Part shown: positions 32,801-41,544 of the stretch, piece by piece
Position numbering within the stretch: position 1 is the stretch's first letter
How the letters are laid out: the number at the start of each line of letters is the position of its first letter
Source: Chloroflexales bacterium ZM16-3
GTDB taxonomy: Bacteria; Chloroflexota; Chloroflexia; Chloroflexales; Chloroflexaceae
NCBI GenBank assembly: GCA_004138175.2
Contig: RYFE02000001.1
Span: 248,001 to 312,000, forward strand
Direction: 5' to 3'
DNA length: 64,000 nucleotides
Made by a program: the position numbers and the translations under genes
The notes under the pieces: model-generated
Seen by the model: the letters and a program-made list of their open reading frames with translations, nothing else
What the model was told of the DNA's origin: nothing
Database searches by the model: none

Positions 32801-33520
32801 TCATCTTTCAATCGGAAGGCCATCCTCGTGCAAGCGTCCGTCGCTGATCCGGAAGACCCGGTCGGCCATACCGACCACCTCGGGGCTGTGGGTGACCATG
32901 ACCATGGTGCGGTTCGCCTGGCGGGTGAGCCGGTCGAGCAGGCTGAGCACCTGCTGGCCGGTGTCGGCGTCGAGGTTGCCGGTCGGCTCATCGGCCAGGA
33001 TGAGCGCAGGGCTGTGGACGATTGCGCGGGCGATGGCCACCCGCTGCTGCTCGCCGCCACTCAGGCGGTCGGGGTAGCTTGCGCCTCGCTCGGCCAGGCC
33101 CACCTCGGCCAGCATCGCCGTGGCCGCCGCGCGGGCCTCGGGGCCGCTGCGCCCGTTCAGCTCCAGGGGTAGCAGCACGTTCTCCAGCACGGTCAGCGTC
33201 GGCACCAGGTTGAAGAACTGGAAGATGAAACCGACGCTGCGCCGACGGAAGAGTGTGCGATCACGCTCAGAGAGCCGGGTCAGGTTCTGCCCGTCCACCC
33301 AGACCTCGCCTGTGCTCGGCGTGTCGATCCCGCTCACCAGGTTCAGCAGGGTGCTCTTGCCGCTGCCGCTCTTGCCCAGGAGCACGGCGATCTCGCCCCG
33401 GCCAACGCTTAAGCTCACCTCGTGGAGCACCGACCGTGTGGCCCCGGCCTCCTCATATGCCTTGCTGACCCCCGCAAGCCGCAGCAGCGGCTCACCCTTT
33501 GGGCGATCTCGGCGGTCTGT
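32801..33520 (-). CDS. ABC transporter ATP-binding protein, LolD/MacB-like
   Basis: A 239-residue ATPase of the LolD/MacB/FtsE-like class: Walker [19 protein letters not shown], the class-typical [20 protein letters not shown], signature [15 protein letters not shown], Walker [13 protein letters not shown] and H-loop THSPEVV. These partner with FtsX-like permeases in lipoprotein release, macrolide or peptide export, or cell-wall hydrolase control. No permease is found beside it in this window, so it is an orphan. Start at 33520 follows AAGGAGC; the frame upstream only runs through a palindrome. Confidence 0.92.
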   Translation of the reverse strand, partial: TDRRDRPKGEPLLRLAGVSKAYEEAGATRSVLHEVSLSVGRGEIAVLLGKSGSGKSTLLNLVSGIDTPSTGEVWVDGQNLTRLSERDRTLFRRRSVGFIFQFFNLVPTLTVLENVLLPLELNGRSGPEARAAATAMLAEVGLAERGASYPDRLSGGEQQRVAIARAIVHSPALILADEPTGNLDADTGQQVLSLLDRLTRQANRTMVMVTHSPEVVGMADRVFRISDGRLHEDGLPIER

Positions 33521-33545
33521 CATGGGCGCTCCTTCCCTAAAGGCC

Positions 33546-33600
33546 GTATGATAGTGATGGGGCTTGTCAGCGAAGCTGACAAGCCCCATCACTATCATAC
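33546..33600. repeat. Perfect 26-bp palindrome with GAA loop upstream of the LolD-like gene
   Basis: Arms 33546-33571 and 33575-33600 around GAA (centre CAGC-GAA-GCTG). Unlike the others it lies at the 5' end of a gene, 25 bases before its start, so a simple terminator role for that gene is unlikely. Confidence 0.75.
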
Positions 33601-34032
33601 ACAATTTTGGGGTCACAGGTATCAAAGACAACGAAACAGCGGCAGGGAACCTGCCGCCGTGATCGTCGCTTGTACAAGATTGGCGCTGGCCCCGCTGGCC
33701 TTCTGGCAAGCGGCGCGGGGGGAGTTAGGAGAGTTTAGGGGGAAAAAGAGGAATAAGTGCGGAGTTGTCGTCCGGGGCTTATTCGCATGCCGTTTTCCTT
33801 TGGGGCCGCGCTTCTCTGGTACCCATAGCATACGGCATCCGAGGGGGTGACTTCAATAGTCCCTTTATCCCCCGTCTTGGTGGCCCATCTGGGAGTGCCA
33901 GTACTGGGAGGCGGGATGACCTATGCTACAATGAAGATAACGTCTGAGCGCCCTATTTTGTTGCACCGCCATTGCAGATCAGGTGGCCTTTTGGGCATGC
34001 GCCGCAGTGAGGATCGCGCCTGAATGCGCGGC
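33601..34032. other. Intergenic region without recognisable gene
   Basis: About 430 bases between divergent genes. I see only a minor repeat (GCTGGCCCCGCTGGCC), purine-rich stretches near 33720-33760, a possible -10 (TACAAT) at about 33926-33931, and a lone ATTGCAGATCAGG at 33972 that may be a worn left arm for the heptamers at 34033. No convincing reading frame with a ribosome site. Confidence 0.5.
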
Positions 34033-34062
34033 GCGCAATCTGCAATCTGTAATCTGCAATCG
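34033..34062. repeat. TTGCAGA-type heptamer array before rarA
   Basis: CAATCTGCAATCTGTAATCTGCAATC, four units of the 7-bp repeat on the complement, ending about five bases before the rarA start codon and occupying the place of its ribosome site. Confidence 0.8.
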
Positions 34063-34066
34063 TACT

Positions 34067-35614
34067 ATGCCTCCCAAACGCGGCCCGACCCTTTTTGATG
34101 CCCAGCGCGACGCGACTCTCCAGAGCCAGGCACCCCTGGCGGCGCGCATGCGCCCGCGAAACCTGGAAGAGTATGCTGGGCAGCAGCATATCGTCGGTGA
34201 GGGCAGGCTGCTGCGCCGGGCGATATCTGGCGATAAGCTCTTCTCGATCATCCTCTGGGGGCCACCTGGCAGCGGGAAGACGACTCTGGCCCAGATCATT
34301 GCCAGCAGCACCAACGCGCACTTCGATCAGGTGAGCGCGGTGAGCGCTGGCGTGGCTGACTTGCGCAAGGTGATCCAGGAGGCCAAGGATCGCCTGGGCA
34401 TGTTTCAGCAGCGCACGGTACTCTTCATTGACGAGATCCACCGCTTCAACAAGGCGCAGCAGGACGCGGTGCTGCCCTATGTTGAGGACGGCACGGTGAT
34501 CCTCATTGGTGCCACCACTGAGAACCCTTCGTTTGAGGTGAATGGTGCCCTGCTCTCGCGGACTCGCGTCTTCACCCTGGAGGCGCTAAGCGATGAGGAT
34601 GTCGGCCATCTGGTGGATCGTGCGCTGTCGGATGGCGAGCGCGGCCTGGCCAACTACAGCCCGATGCTTGCCGCCGACGCCCGTGGCTACCTGGTGAATA
34701 TGGCCAACGGCGATGTGCGCACTGCACTCAACGCCTTGGAGTCCGCCGTCATGGCCAAGGCTCCCAGTATCGGCGAGAAGCGTCTGATTACGCTGGACGA
34801 TATCTGCGACGCGCTTCAGGGCCGGGCAACCCGCTACGATAAGAACGGCGAGTTGCACTATGATGCGATCTCGGCTTTACATAAGAGTGTGCGCGACAGC
34901 GACCCCGACGGGGCGCTCTACTGGCTCGGGCGCATGCTCGATGGCGGCGAGGATGCGCTGTATATCGCCCGGCGCGTGGTGCGCATGGCTGTTGAGGATA
35001 TTGGCCTGGCCGACCCGCAGGCCCTCCCGCAGGTCATGGCTGCCCAGCAGGCCGTCCACTTCCTTGGTCAGCCTGAGGGTGAATTGGCCCTCGCTCAGGC
35101 GGTGGTCTATCTCTGCCAGGCACCCAAGAGCAATGCGGTCTACCGGGCCTATGGCGCGGCTCAGAAGGACGTGGCTGAGACGCGCAACGAGCCGGTGCCC
35201 CTGCACCTTCGCAATGCGCCCACTCGCCTGATGAAGGGCATGGGCTACGGCAAGGGCTATGAGTACGCCCACGACTTGACCGATGGCCGCTCCGACCATG
35301 CCCACTTGCCGCCGAACCTGGAGGGCCGGATCTACTATGAGCCGACTGATCACGGCTTTGAGGCTCTGGTGCGTGAGCGTCTGGCATGGCGGGAGTCGGG
35401 AGTCAGGAGTCGGGAGTCGGGAGTCAGGAGTCGGGAGTCGGGAGCTGGGAGCCGGGAGTCGGGAGTCGGGAGTCGGAGGCCCGAGGCCGAGCGACCGGCG
35501 GAGCTTGCGCCTGGCGAGGAGCCGCAGATTGCGCCAGATGACATCCCGCCGTCGGATGATGGCACCGCCCCGCCGCCGCTGCCGCGCCCGCGCAGTCGCC
35601 CACGCAAGGGGTGA
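34067..35614 (+). CDS. rarA: Replication-associated recombination protein RarA/MgsA
   Basis: A 515-residue AAA+ ATPase. RarA acts at stalled replication forks together with SSB. Seen here: AARMRPRNLEEYAGQQHIVG, Walker A LWGPPGSGKTTLAQIIA, Walker B VLFIDEIHRFNKAQQDAVLP, sensor 1 ILIGATTENPSFEVN, and the tetramerisation domain with YHYDAISALHKSVRDSDPDG-like text (LHYDAISALHKSVRDSD), GGEDALYIARRVVRMAVEDI and AYGAAQKDV. After the normal end near YEPTDHGFEALVRERL, about 80 extra residues follow: translated GGGAGTC repeats (GVRSRES copies) then a Pro-rich tail. Start 34067 follows a heptamer array and has no good ribosome site. Confidence 0.94.
   Translation: MPPKRGPTLFDAQRDATLQSQAPLAARMRPRNLEEYAGQQHIVGEGRLLRRAISGDKLFSIILWGPPGSGKTTLAQIIASSTNAHFDQVSAVSAGVADLRKVIQEAKDRLGMFQQRTVLFIDEIHRFNKAQQDAVLPYVEDGTVILIGATTENPSFEVNGALLSRTRVFTLEALSDEDVGHLVDRALSDGERGLANYSPMLAADARGYLVNMANGDVRTALNALESAVMAKAPSIGEKRLITLDDICDALQGRATRYDKNGELHYDAISALHKSVRDSDPDGALYWLGRMLDGGEDALYIARRVVRMAVEDIGLADPQALPQVMAAQQAVHFLGQPEGELALAQAVVYLCQAPKSNAVYRAYGAAQKDVAETRNEPVPLHLRNAPTRLMKGMGYGKGYEYAHDLTDGRSDHAHLPPNLEGRIYYEPTDHGFEALVRERLAWRESGVRSRESGVRSRESGAGSRESGVGSRRPEAERPAELAPGEEPQIAPDDIPPSDDGTAPPPLPRPRSRPRKG
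35391..35475 (+). repeat. GGGAGTC array inside the 3' end of rarA
   Basis: Roughly 12 units of GGGAGTC with GGAGTCA variants, in frame within rarA. Because 3 x 7 = 21 bases, the reading repeats every seven residues as GSRESGV. No facing complementary array is present here. Confidence 0.9.
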
Positions 35615-35632
35615 TGGGGCTCAGGAGTTCTG

Positions 35633-35671
35633 TATTGACGGGGTCTCAGCGTAGCTGAGACCCCGTCAATA
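35633..35671. terminator. Perfect 18-bp palindrome with GTA loop after rarA
   Basis: Arms 35633-35650 and 35654-35671 around GTA (centre CAGC-GTA-GCTG), 19 bases after the rarA stop. Likely terminator. Confidence 0.7.
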
Positions 35672-35779
35672 GCGAATGGCAGCTTATTATTCTGCTGCGT
35701 ACGCAGCGATGTCGGAATACTCATCGGCATGATGTCATGATGTTTAGCGGGCGAGCTACAGAGCGCGGCGGCGGTCGTG

Positions 35780-35785
35780 TATAAT
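35780..35785 (+). promoter_or_regulatory. -10 element for the FAD oxidoreductase gene
   Basis: A perfect TATAAT, 45 bases upstream of the start at 35830. The -35 is not clear. Confidence 0.4.
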
Positions 35786-35829
35786 GAATCCAGGGGCGTC
35801 CTTGATGCATGTGAGCGCGGAGAGATGCG

Positions 35830-36990
35830 ATGGGGGCGAGCGGCGCACAGGTGGTGATTATCGGCGCGGGGGTGGTCGGGGCCAGCGTGGCCTATCACCT
35901 CGCCCTGCGCGGCTGTACCGATGTGCTGATCCTGGAGAAGGAGGAGGCCGAGGTGAGCGGGAGCACCGCCCGCTCGGCGGCTGGCGTGCGGCATCAGTTC
36001 TCAATGGCCACCAACATCCTGCTCTCGCGCTATAGCATCGAGCGGCTCCGTCACTTCACCGAGGAGACGGGCGGCTACGCCGAGCTGCGCCAGGTCGGCT
36101 ACCTCTTTCTGGTGAATGACGCCGATACTTGGAAAGAATACACGGCCACGGCGGCGCTCCAGCGCGATCTGGGCGTGCGTGTCGAGCTGCTTAGCCCCGA
36201 GGATGCCGCCCGCTTTGTGCCGCAGATGGTCACCGATGACCTGGTGGGCGCGACCTTCGGCCCCGACGATGGCTACTGCGACCCCTACGGCATCGCGATG
36301 GGCTATCTGCGGGCGGCCCAGCGCATGGGCGTGCGCATCCAGCGGACCACGGCGGCCAGCGGCTTCGTGATTCAGGGCGGCCAGGTGCGCGGCGTGCAGA
36401 CGAGCCAGGGGCCAGTGGGCTGCGAGGTTGTCGTGAATAGCGCCGGCCCGTGGGCTGGCGAGGTGGCCGCCCTAGCTGGCCTGAATGTGCCGGTGCGGCC
36501 CTACCGACGGAATGTCTATATGACCACGCCCTTCCCTCAGATCCCCGGTCGCATCCCGCTGACGATCGATGTGGGCAGCGGATTCTATATGCGCCACGAG
36601 GGGGACAGCATCCTTATGGGCGGGTCGAACCCTGCCGAGCCAAGTAGCTACAATACCACGGTGGATTGGGAGTGGTTCAACAATGTGCTTGAACAGGGGC
36701 TGGCCCGCTTCCCCATCCTGGAGCAAGCATGCCTCGCCGAGCAGCAGTGCTGGGCCGGGCTCTACGAGATCACGCCGGACAATAACCCCATCCTTGGCCG
36801 TCACCCTAGCCTGGACGGCTACGTGGACGCCAGCGGGTTCAGCGGCCACGGGATCATGCACTCCCCGGCCAGCGGTATGCTGATCGCCGAGGAGATTCTC
36901 GACGGTCGCGCCCACACGATCAATATCGATGAGCTGCGGATCAGCCGCTTTAGCGGCGTCGCCGCCCACACGGAGCGGAATATTATTTAG
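35830..36990 (+). CDS. FAD-dependent oxidoreductase, DAO / sarcosine-oxidase-beta family
   Basis: A 386-residue flavoprotein of the D-amino-acid-oxidase fold. The dinucleotide-binding motif VVIIGAGVVGASVAYHLALR (residues 7-26) ends in an acidic residue in LEKEE; STARSAAGVRHQFS is the flavin-contacting segment seen in sarcosine or dimethylglycine oxidase subunits. The C-terminal segments GLYEITPDNNPILGRHPSLDG and VDASGFSGHGIMHSPASGM close the FAD site. Such enzymes oxidise N-methylated or secondary amino acids; the substrate is not predictable, and no folate-linked partner subunit is adjacent. GGAG ribosome site at about 35818. Confidence 0.9.
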   Translation: MGASGAQVVIIGAGVVGASVAYHLALRGCTDVLILEKEEAEVSGSTARSAAGVRHQFSMATNILLSRYSIERLRHFTEETGGYAELRQVGYLFLVNDADTWKEYTATAALQRDLGVRVELLSPEDAARFVPQMVTDDLVGATFGPDDGYCDPYGIAMGYLRAAQRMGVRIQRTTAASGFVIQGGQVRGVQTSQGPVGCEVVVNSAGPWAGEVAALAGLNVPVRPYRRNVYMTTPFPQIPGRIPLTIDVGSGFYMRHEGDSILMGGSNPAEPSSYNTTVDWEWFNNVLEQGLARFPILEQACLAEQQCWAGLYEITPDNNPILGRHPSLDGYVDASGFSGHGIMHSPASGMLIAEEILDGRAHTINIDELRISRFSGVAAHTERNII

Positions 36991-37154
36991 GGGTCAGGGG
37001 TCAGGGGTCAGGAGTCAGGGGGACTGGATAACGACGCGATAGTGTGCTCTTTGGCATCACGCATAGCGTGCTGATACGCTAGCACCGAAACCCGACTCCC
37101 GAAACCCGACTCCCGACTCCTGACTCCCGACTCCTGACTCCCGACTCCTGAAAC
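36991..37154. repeat. Facing GGGGTCA / GACTCCC-type heptamer arrays
   Basis: GGGGTCAGGGGTCAGGGGTC begins at the FAD oxidoreductase stop; GACTCCC and GACTCCT copies occupy 37087-37154. They flank a 66-base unique core and fill the region upstream of the STAND NTPase gene, leaving little room for a conventional promoter. Confidence 0.85.
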
Positions 37155-37190
37155 CTTGTCTGGTCGGGCTCACCCGGCCCTGTGAAAACA

Positions 37191-38102
37191 ATGGCAACCC
37201 GCTCGCTGCAAGAGCTGTTCGTGGATCGACTCAAGCAACTTGACCGCTTTCGCAGGAGCCTGGATGGCGCGACCAGCAGGCGGGTTATTTTGATCTCCGC
37301 TGGATCGGGCATGGGTAAGTCCTGGCTGCTCAAGCAGTTCGCTAATGAGGCTGCCGGGCGTGGCGCACCCAGTGTGCTGATCGACTTCAGTGACGGCCAG
37401 GCGTATGATGTGCTAACCCTTGTGCGGCGCTTCCGCGACTCGCTCGGGGCGAGCCACTTCAACAAGCTTACGGTGGCGATCAATGAGGCCACCGCGCCGC
37501 GCCTGGTGATCAGCGACAATGGCGGCGGCGGCACTGGGGTCAGCTTTGGCAACAGCCAGATCGGCGATGTGCGCATCGGCGATGTGGCCGGGCGCAACAT
37601 TATCAAAGATAACCTGTTCATCGTTCAGGCAGATAACCCGCTGGTCATCCAGGTGATCGAGGATCGGATTACCCAGGTCTTCTTTGAGTGTTTGGGTGAG
37701 CTTGAGGCTATCGGCCCGGTGCTCTTTCTCTTCGACACCTACGAGCGAACCTCTCAGTTTGGCGAGGGCTGGTCATCGAATGTGACCGACCGCTGGATTA
37801 CGCGCGAGCTCCTTACGCGCGTGAGGGACGGGCGACTGAGGAACACGGTTGTGGTGCTGGCCGGTCGTCGGCTGCCGAGCTTTGGTGCCGAGTGGGCCGA
37901 GGTGGTGGGCATGTTGCCGATTGAGTTCTTCACTCAGGCCGACGTGGCCACCTACCTGCGCGAGAACCGTGGGCTGAGCAACCTCACCGACATCGAGGTG
38001 CAGACACTCTACAGCGCGGTGCAGGGCAGCCCGCAGCTTCTGGGGATTATTGGCGACAACCTTGAACAGGCAGTGCGCCCAGGCGACGACGATGACTGGT
38101 GA
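37191..38102 (+). CDS. STAND-type NTPase, NTP-binding half
   Basis: About 303 residues. A P-loop ATPase with Walker A ISAGSGMGKSWLLKQFA near residue 38, Walker B PVLFLFDTYERTSQFG, and sensor-like VVVLAGRRLPSF, ending GSPQLLGIIGDNLEQAV, which is where STAND proteins pass to their winged-helix domain. An unusual insert between P-loop and Walker B, VSFGNSQIGDVRIGDVAGRN, resembles the Gly/Asn-rich GDVAGRDI linkers of NACHT-like signalling proteins. The winged helix and repeat sensor are not in this protein but in the next gene, which overlaps by 11 bases. ATG 37191 is chosen; GTG 37182 is possible and neither has a ribosome site. Probable role: regulated signalling or defence switch, unproven. 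Confidence 0.8.
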   Translation: MATRSLQELFVDRLKQLDRFRRSLDGATSRRVILISAGSGMGKSWLLKQFANEAAGRGAPSVLIDFSDGQAYDVLTLVRRFRDSLGASHFNKLTVAINEATAPRLVISDNGGGGTGVSFGNSQIGDVRIGDVAGRNIIKDNLFIVQADNPLVIQVIEDRITQVFFECLGELEAIGPVLFLFDTYERTSQFGEGWSSNVTDRWITRELLTRVRDGRLRNTVVVLAGRRLPSFGAEWAEVVGMLPIEFFTQADVATYLRENRGLSNLTDIEVQTLYSAVQGSPQLLGIIGDNLEQAVRPGDDDDW

Positions 38103-41100
38103 TATCCACAGCTATCTGAGCGATATGCTCAGCGCGGCGAAGAGCAAGGGCGGCGACTCGCTGCTTACATTCAACATCGATCAGGTGTTGCGGAGTGCCG
38201 GGCCGCGCAAGGCCGAGGTGCTGCGTCGCTGCGCCATCCCCCGCTGGTTCGATGCTTCGATCCTGCGCGTGCTGCGCGAGAGCGACGAGAGCAATGAGCG
38301 GATCTTCGAGCAGATGCGCGAGTTCAGCTTCATCCGCGACCTTGGCGATGGGCGGATGGCCTACCATGATCAGGTGCGCCAGATCCTGCTGGCCGAGTGG
38401 GTCGAGCAGCGCCCTGCGGAGCTGACCCAGATCCACCGGCGGCTCTACAGCTACTTTAATAATCGTATGACGCCGCCTGGCTCGACCCGGCGCGCGATGC
38501 AGCTGGTGCCCGAGAGCAACATGCTCAGCGTGGTGCCTATGAGCATCCAGTCGGACATGTTTCGTCGCGAGGCGCTCTACCACCTGATTAACGCCGACCC
38601 GATCCGGGGTATGGACGAGCTGCGGGCCGCCTTCAAGGAGCTAGAGAGCGCGCACCGCCTGGCCGACGCCGAGCTGCTGCTCCAGGTGGCTGGCGAGGCA
38701 CCGCTGAACTCGCTCCAGCAGCGCTGGCTGCAGTATATGCGTGCGCGCACGCAGCAGGGCAGCTTGAACCTGGAGGTGGCCGCCCGGCAGTTCGAGGCGC
38801 TGCGGGCCATGCCGGATCTCGACCCCGAGCTGGGGGCGGAGACGAGCCGGTCGCTGGCCGGGGTCTACTCGGAGACGGGGCAGTGGGCGCGGGCTACCCG
38901 GCTCTTCCGCCAGAGTCTGGAGTACTTTCGGCGCACGGGCAACCAGCGGGCTGCGGCCGACACGATGCTGCTGCTGGGTGAGGCATATCAGGGCCTGGGG
39001 ATCAGCACGGGCAGCTGGCATGTGCCCCATGTGCCCGAGCATGAACTGCTGCGCTATATGCAGATCGTCTGGGTGTGGCTGATCGGCATCCCCTTCCAGA
39101 TCGCCGCGCTGCTGCTCGGGCCGCACAACCGCCTGCTGCCCATCCCCGAGTACTGCGCCCGCTACCAGAACTGGCTGCTCATCCGGCTCTACAATACCGC
39201 CCGCATGTGGTACGCCCAGGCTCGCGATGCCTACCGCCGCCTCGGTGACGAGGGCGGCATGCTGCGCGCCGAGCAGCGGGTGATCGATATCCTGCGGCTC
39301 TATGGCTATCATGAGGAGGCTAGAGCCCAGGTTGAGGCGCTGCTGAAGCGTAAGCCCGCCCGCGACCCGTACTGGAGGGCATGGCTGGAGCGCACCCTGG
39401 CCGAGTGTCACCTGGCCGCAAACAATATCGGCAGCGCACAGGTACTTCTTACCAACGCGCTGGCAGTCTTCCGCGAGTTCGGCGATGTGCGGCGTGAGGC
39501 AACTATCCTGATGCTCCAGGGCCAGGCGGCCATGCAGGCGGGCAATATTGACGCCGCCCTCGGCGGCTTTGCCAAGAGCCTGGAGCGCTACCGCACCCTG
39601 GGCTACGCGGCTGCCCGTGAGCGCATCTTGCACGAGCTGCGGGCATGGAAACATCGGCCCGGTGTCTCCGAGGGCGTGCGCCAGCGCATTGCGTCCCTGA
39701 TCGCCGCCGAGCCAGAGAAGCGCTATGTCGGGCGCTTTATCAGCAGCTACCTGCGCCTGCTCCAGATCGCCTCTGTCATGGCCCTGCCAACGGCGCTGCT
39801 GCTGCTGGCGGTGGTCGCGCCTACAACCAATATTATCAGCCTCACCAACGGGGTGCTCTCGACCGCTATCTTCTACGATCCGCTGCGGATCACGGTGGCG
39901 CTGGCTCTGCTGACCCTGTTCTACCTGGGAGTCTACGCGTCGCTGGCAGCTGCGGTGATCTATGTGCTGCCGATCAGCCGGATCGAGCGCGAGCAGCCTG
40001 ATGTGATCGTGACCAGGCCCGACCAGATCGCGCGCTACGATAGTATGGGCAACCTGGCTCTGGAGACGCCCTGGGCCGAGGTGCGGCGCTGGCTGGCCCT
40101 GGATCGCTCTGTCTGGGATCGGCCCCTGCCGCTCTACTCGCGTACGTTTCTGGAGGATGCGGCGGGTCGGGATCTGGCGATCGACGGGATCACTGGCTGG
40201 TATGGCGACGTGCAGACCGACATTGCGCAGCGCCTTACGGTGGCGGGCAGCCAGGTGGAGCGGCAGAACCTTGGCTACCGGCTGCTGCGGAGCAAGAGCG
40301 GCGCGTCGGCGGTGACGGGCATTGTTCTGCTATTGCTGGTGACGATGTTTGAGAACCAGTGGTTATCGTTACCGATCTGGTTCCCCGCCGGGCTCTACGC
40401 CCTTGTCTCGTTCATTACCCTGAGCGGCGTGCTCATACTTGTGCCGCTGGCCTACTGGCTGGCTACCCGACCGCTGAAGTTCCAGCATATCTTGCAGCTT
40501 AACGAGATCTGGCCGAATGTGCTGATGGTGATCGGCGCATTGCCGGTGCTGCTCTACATCCTGAGTGGTGGCACGGCCCTGTCGATCAATGCGATGAACT
40601 ACAGTACTTTTGTGTGGGGCGTCTACATGCTCGCCGAAGCGTTTGTGGCGCGCTACATGGTCGCGCTGCGCAGCCTGCGCATGCCCATTGTGGCCCTGGC
40701 GACGCTTCTTGCTCTGCTTGTGGTGGCCCAGCCGACCTACGCCAGCTACCGCTGGCAGGTGAGCTACACCGCCAAGGGGCAGGTCGCCGACGCCGTCGCC
40801 GTCGGTGCCGCGCCCACGATGATGAGCGAGGTGAACTGTAGCGCTGCCGCCGACGCCCGCGCCCTTGGCGACGATGCGTTGAGCACCTTCACTATCCAGG
40901 GTGACTGTGCCGCGATGTCTGGCAATTGGGAGGAGGCCGCCGGCTACTACGGCGAGGCTGTCAGCAGCGCGCCCCAAAATTCGGAGGAGCAGGCGCTCGC
41001 CCTCTATAACCAGTGGAACGCTGTCCGTCGCTACGACCGCAGCCAGTCGGCGCAGATCCTTGTCCAGCTCAATAACCTCTGTGCGACCTCCCATCAGGCC

Positions 41101-41151
41101 GCATTGGCCTGCATTCAGATCGCCGGGCAACTCGATGGTTCGACCCACTAG
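38092..41151 (+). CDS. STAND partner: winged helix, TPR-like solenoid and membrane region
   Basis: About 1,019 residues. The N-terminal 110 residues (VLRSAGPRKAEVLRRCAIPR, FSFIRDLGDGRMAYHDQVRQ) have the look of the winged-helix domain that follows a STAND NTPase. Residues about 150-530 are helical repeats of TPR type (SRSLAGVYSETGQWARATRL, EAGYEEA-like pairs such as YGYHEEARAQVEALL). From about 545 to 885 there are roughly seven membrane helices with two cytoplasmic loops, then a 130-residue C-terminal tail with Cys residues and further TPR-like helices (GNWEEAAGYYGEAVSSAPQN). The start ATG 38092 overlaps the end of the NTPase gene (ATGACTGGTGA), implying coupling, or a frameshift that split one protein. 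Function is inferred only from architecture. Confidence 0.75.
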   Translation: MTGDIHSYLSDMLSAAKSKGGDSLLTFNIDQVLRSAGPRKAEVLRRCAIPRWFDASILRVLRESDESNERIFEQMREFSFIRDLGDGRMAYHDQVRQILLAEWVEQRPAELTQIHRRLYSYFNNRMTPPGSTRRAMQLVPESNMLSVVPMSIQSDMFRREALYHLINADPIRGMDELRAAFKELESAHRLADAELLLQVAGEAPLNSLQQRWLQYMRARTQQGSLNLEVAARQFEALRAMPDLDPELGAETSRSLAGVYSETGQWARATRLFRQSLEYFRRTGNQRAAADTMLLLGEAYQGLGISTGSWHVPHVPEHELLRYMQIVWVWLIGIPFQIAALLLGPHNRLLPIPEYCARYQNWLLIRLYNTARMWYAQARDAYRRLGDEGGMLRAEQRVIDILRLYGYHEEARAQVEALLKRKPARDPYWRAWLERTLAECHLAANNIGSAQVLLTNALAVFREFGDVRREATILMLQGQAAMQAGNIDAALGGFAKSLERYRTLGYAAARERILHELRAWKHRPGVSEGVRQRIASLIAAEPEKRYVGRFISSYLRLLQIASVMALPTALLLLAVVAPTTNIISLTNGVLSTAIFYDPLRITVALALLTLFYLGVYASLAAAVIYVLPISRIEREQPDVIVTRPDQIARYDSMGNLALETPWAEVRRWLALDRSVWDRPLPLYSRTFLEDAAGRDLAIDGITGWYGDVQTDIAQRLTVAGSQVERQNLGYRLLRSKSGASAVTGIVLLLLVTMFENQWLSLPIWFPAGLYALVSFITLSGVLILVPLAYWLATRPLKFQHILQLNEIWPNVLMVIGALPVLLYILSGGTALSINAMNYSTFVWGVYMLAEAFVARYMVALRSLRMPIVALATLLALLVVAQPTYASYRWQVSYTAKGQVADAVAVGAAPTMMSEVNCSAAADARALGDDALSTFTIQGDCAAMSGNWEEAAGYYGEAVSSAPQNSEEQALALYNQWNAVRRYDRSQSAQILVQLNNLCATSHQAALACIQIAGQLDGSTH

Positions 41152-41233
41152 TCGTTGCCGCGCCGGGGCAGTTGCCGATTTTGAGACTAGGGGGTATAGT
41201 AGTGGCGTTGATCGCCTGACAAAACGCGATGTC

Positions 41234-41270
41234 TAATCTGCAATTCATAATCTGCAATCTCCAATCTCAC
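41234..41270. repeat. Degenerate TTGCAGA-type heptamer array
   Basis: AATCTGCAATTCATAATCTG followed by CAATCTCCAATCTC: about five worn units just upstream of the small protein gene. Confidence 0.65.
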
Positions 41271-41293
41271 TAGTGCGCCCTGGAGGACTACTC

Positions 41294-41539
41294 ATGACCC
41301 TTGACGAAGCCATCGCTGAGCTGACACGGCGGATCGGCGCTGCTAGTTCCGGCAGCGTCGTGCGCGTCACGCGTGTGTCCGGTGAGGAGGCTAGTATCCG
41401 TGCATACGCGCCCATCGCCGACGAGGGCGCGATCAAAGAGGCGACCCAGGATTTTACCTTCCAGCTGCTCACCGGCGAGGGCCTTGATGTGCAGGTTCTC
41501 GTCTACGATATTGCGACGTCGCTTCCGCCGGACGAGTAA
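41294..41539 (+). CDS. Small conserved-looking protein of unknown function
   Basis: An 81-residue acidic soluble protein, MTLDEAIAELTRRIGAASSG at its start and VLVYDIATSLPPDE at its end. Predicted order is helix, strand, strand, helix, strand (VVRVTRVSGEEASIRAYAPI then FTFQLLTGEGLDVQVLVYDI), a compact alpha/beta fold. GGAGGA sits six bases before the ATG, a strong ribosome site, and a terminator hairpin follows, so it is very likely expressed alone. I do not recognise the family. Confidence 0.72.
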   Translation: MTLDEAIAELTRRIGAASSGSVVRVTRVSGEEASIRAYAPIADEGAIKEATQDFTFQLLTGEGLDVQVLVYDIATSLPPDE

Positions 41540-41544
41540 TAGTG

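Noticed and set aside
33422-33850. Possible gene upstream of the LolD-like ATPase
   Set aside because: It runs through the 26-bp palindrome and has no ribosome site or family resemblance.
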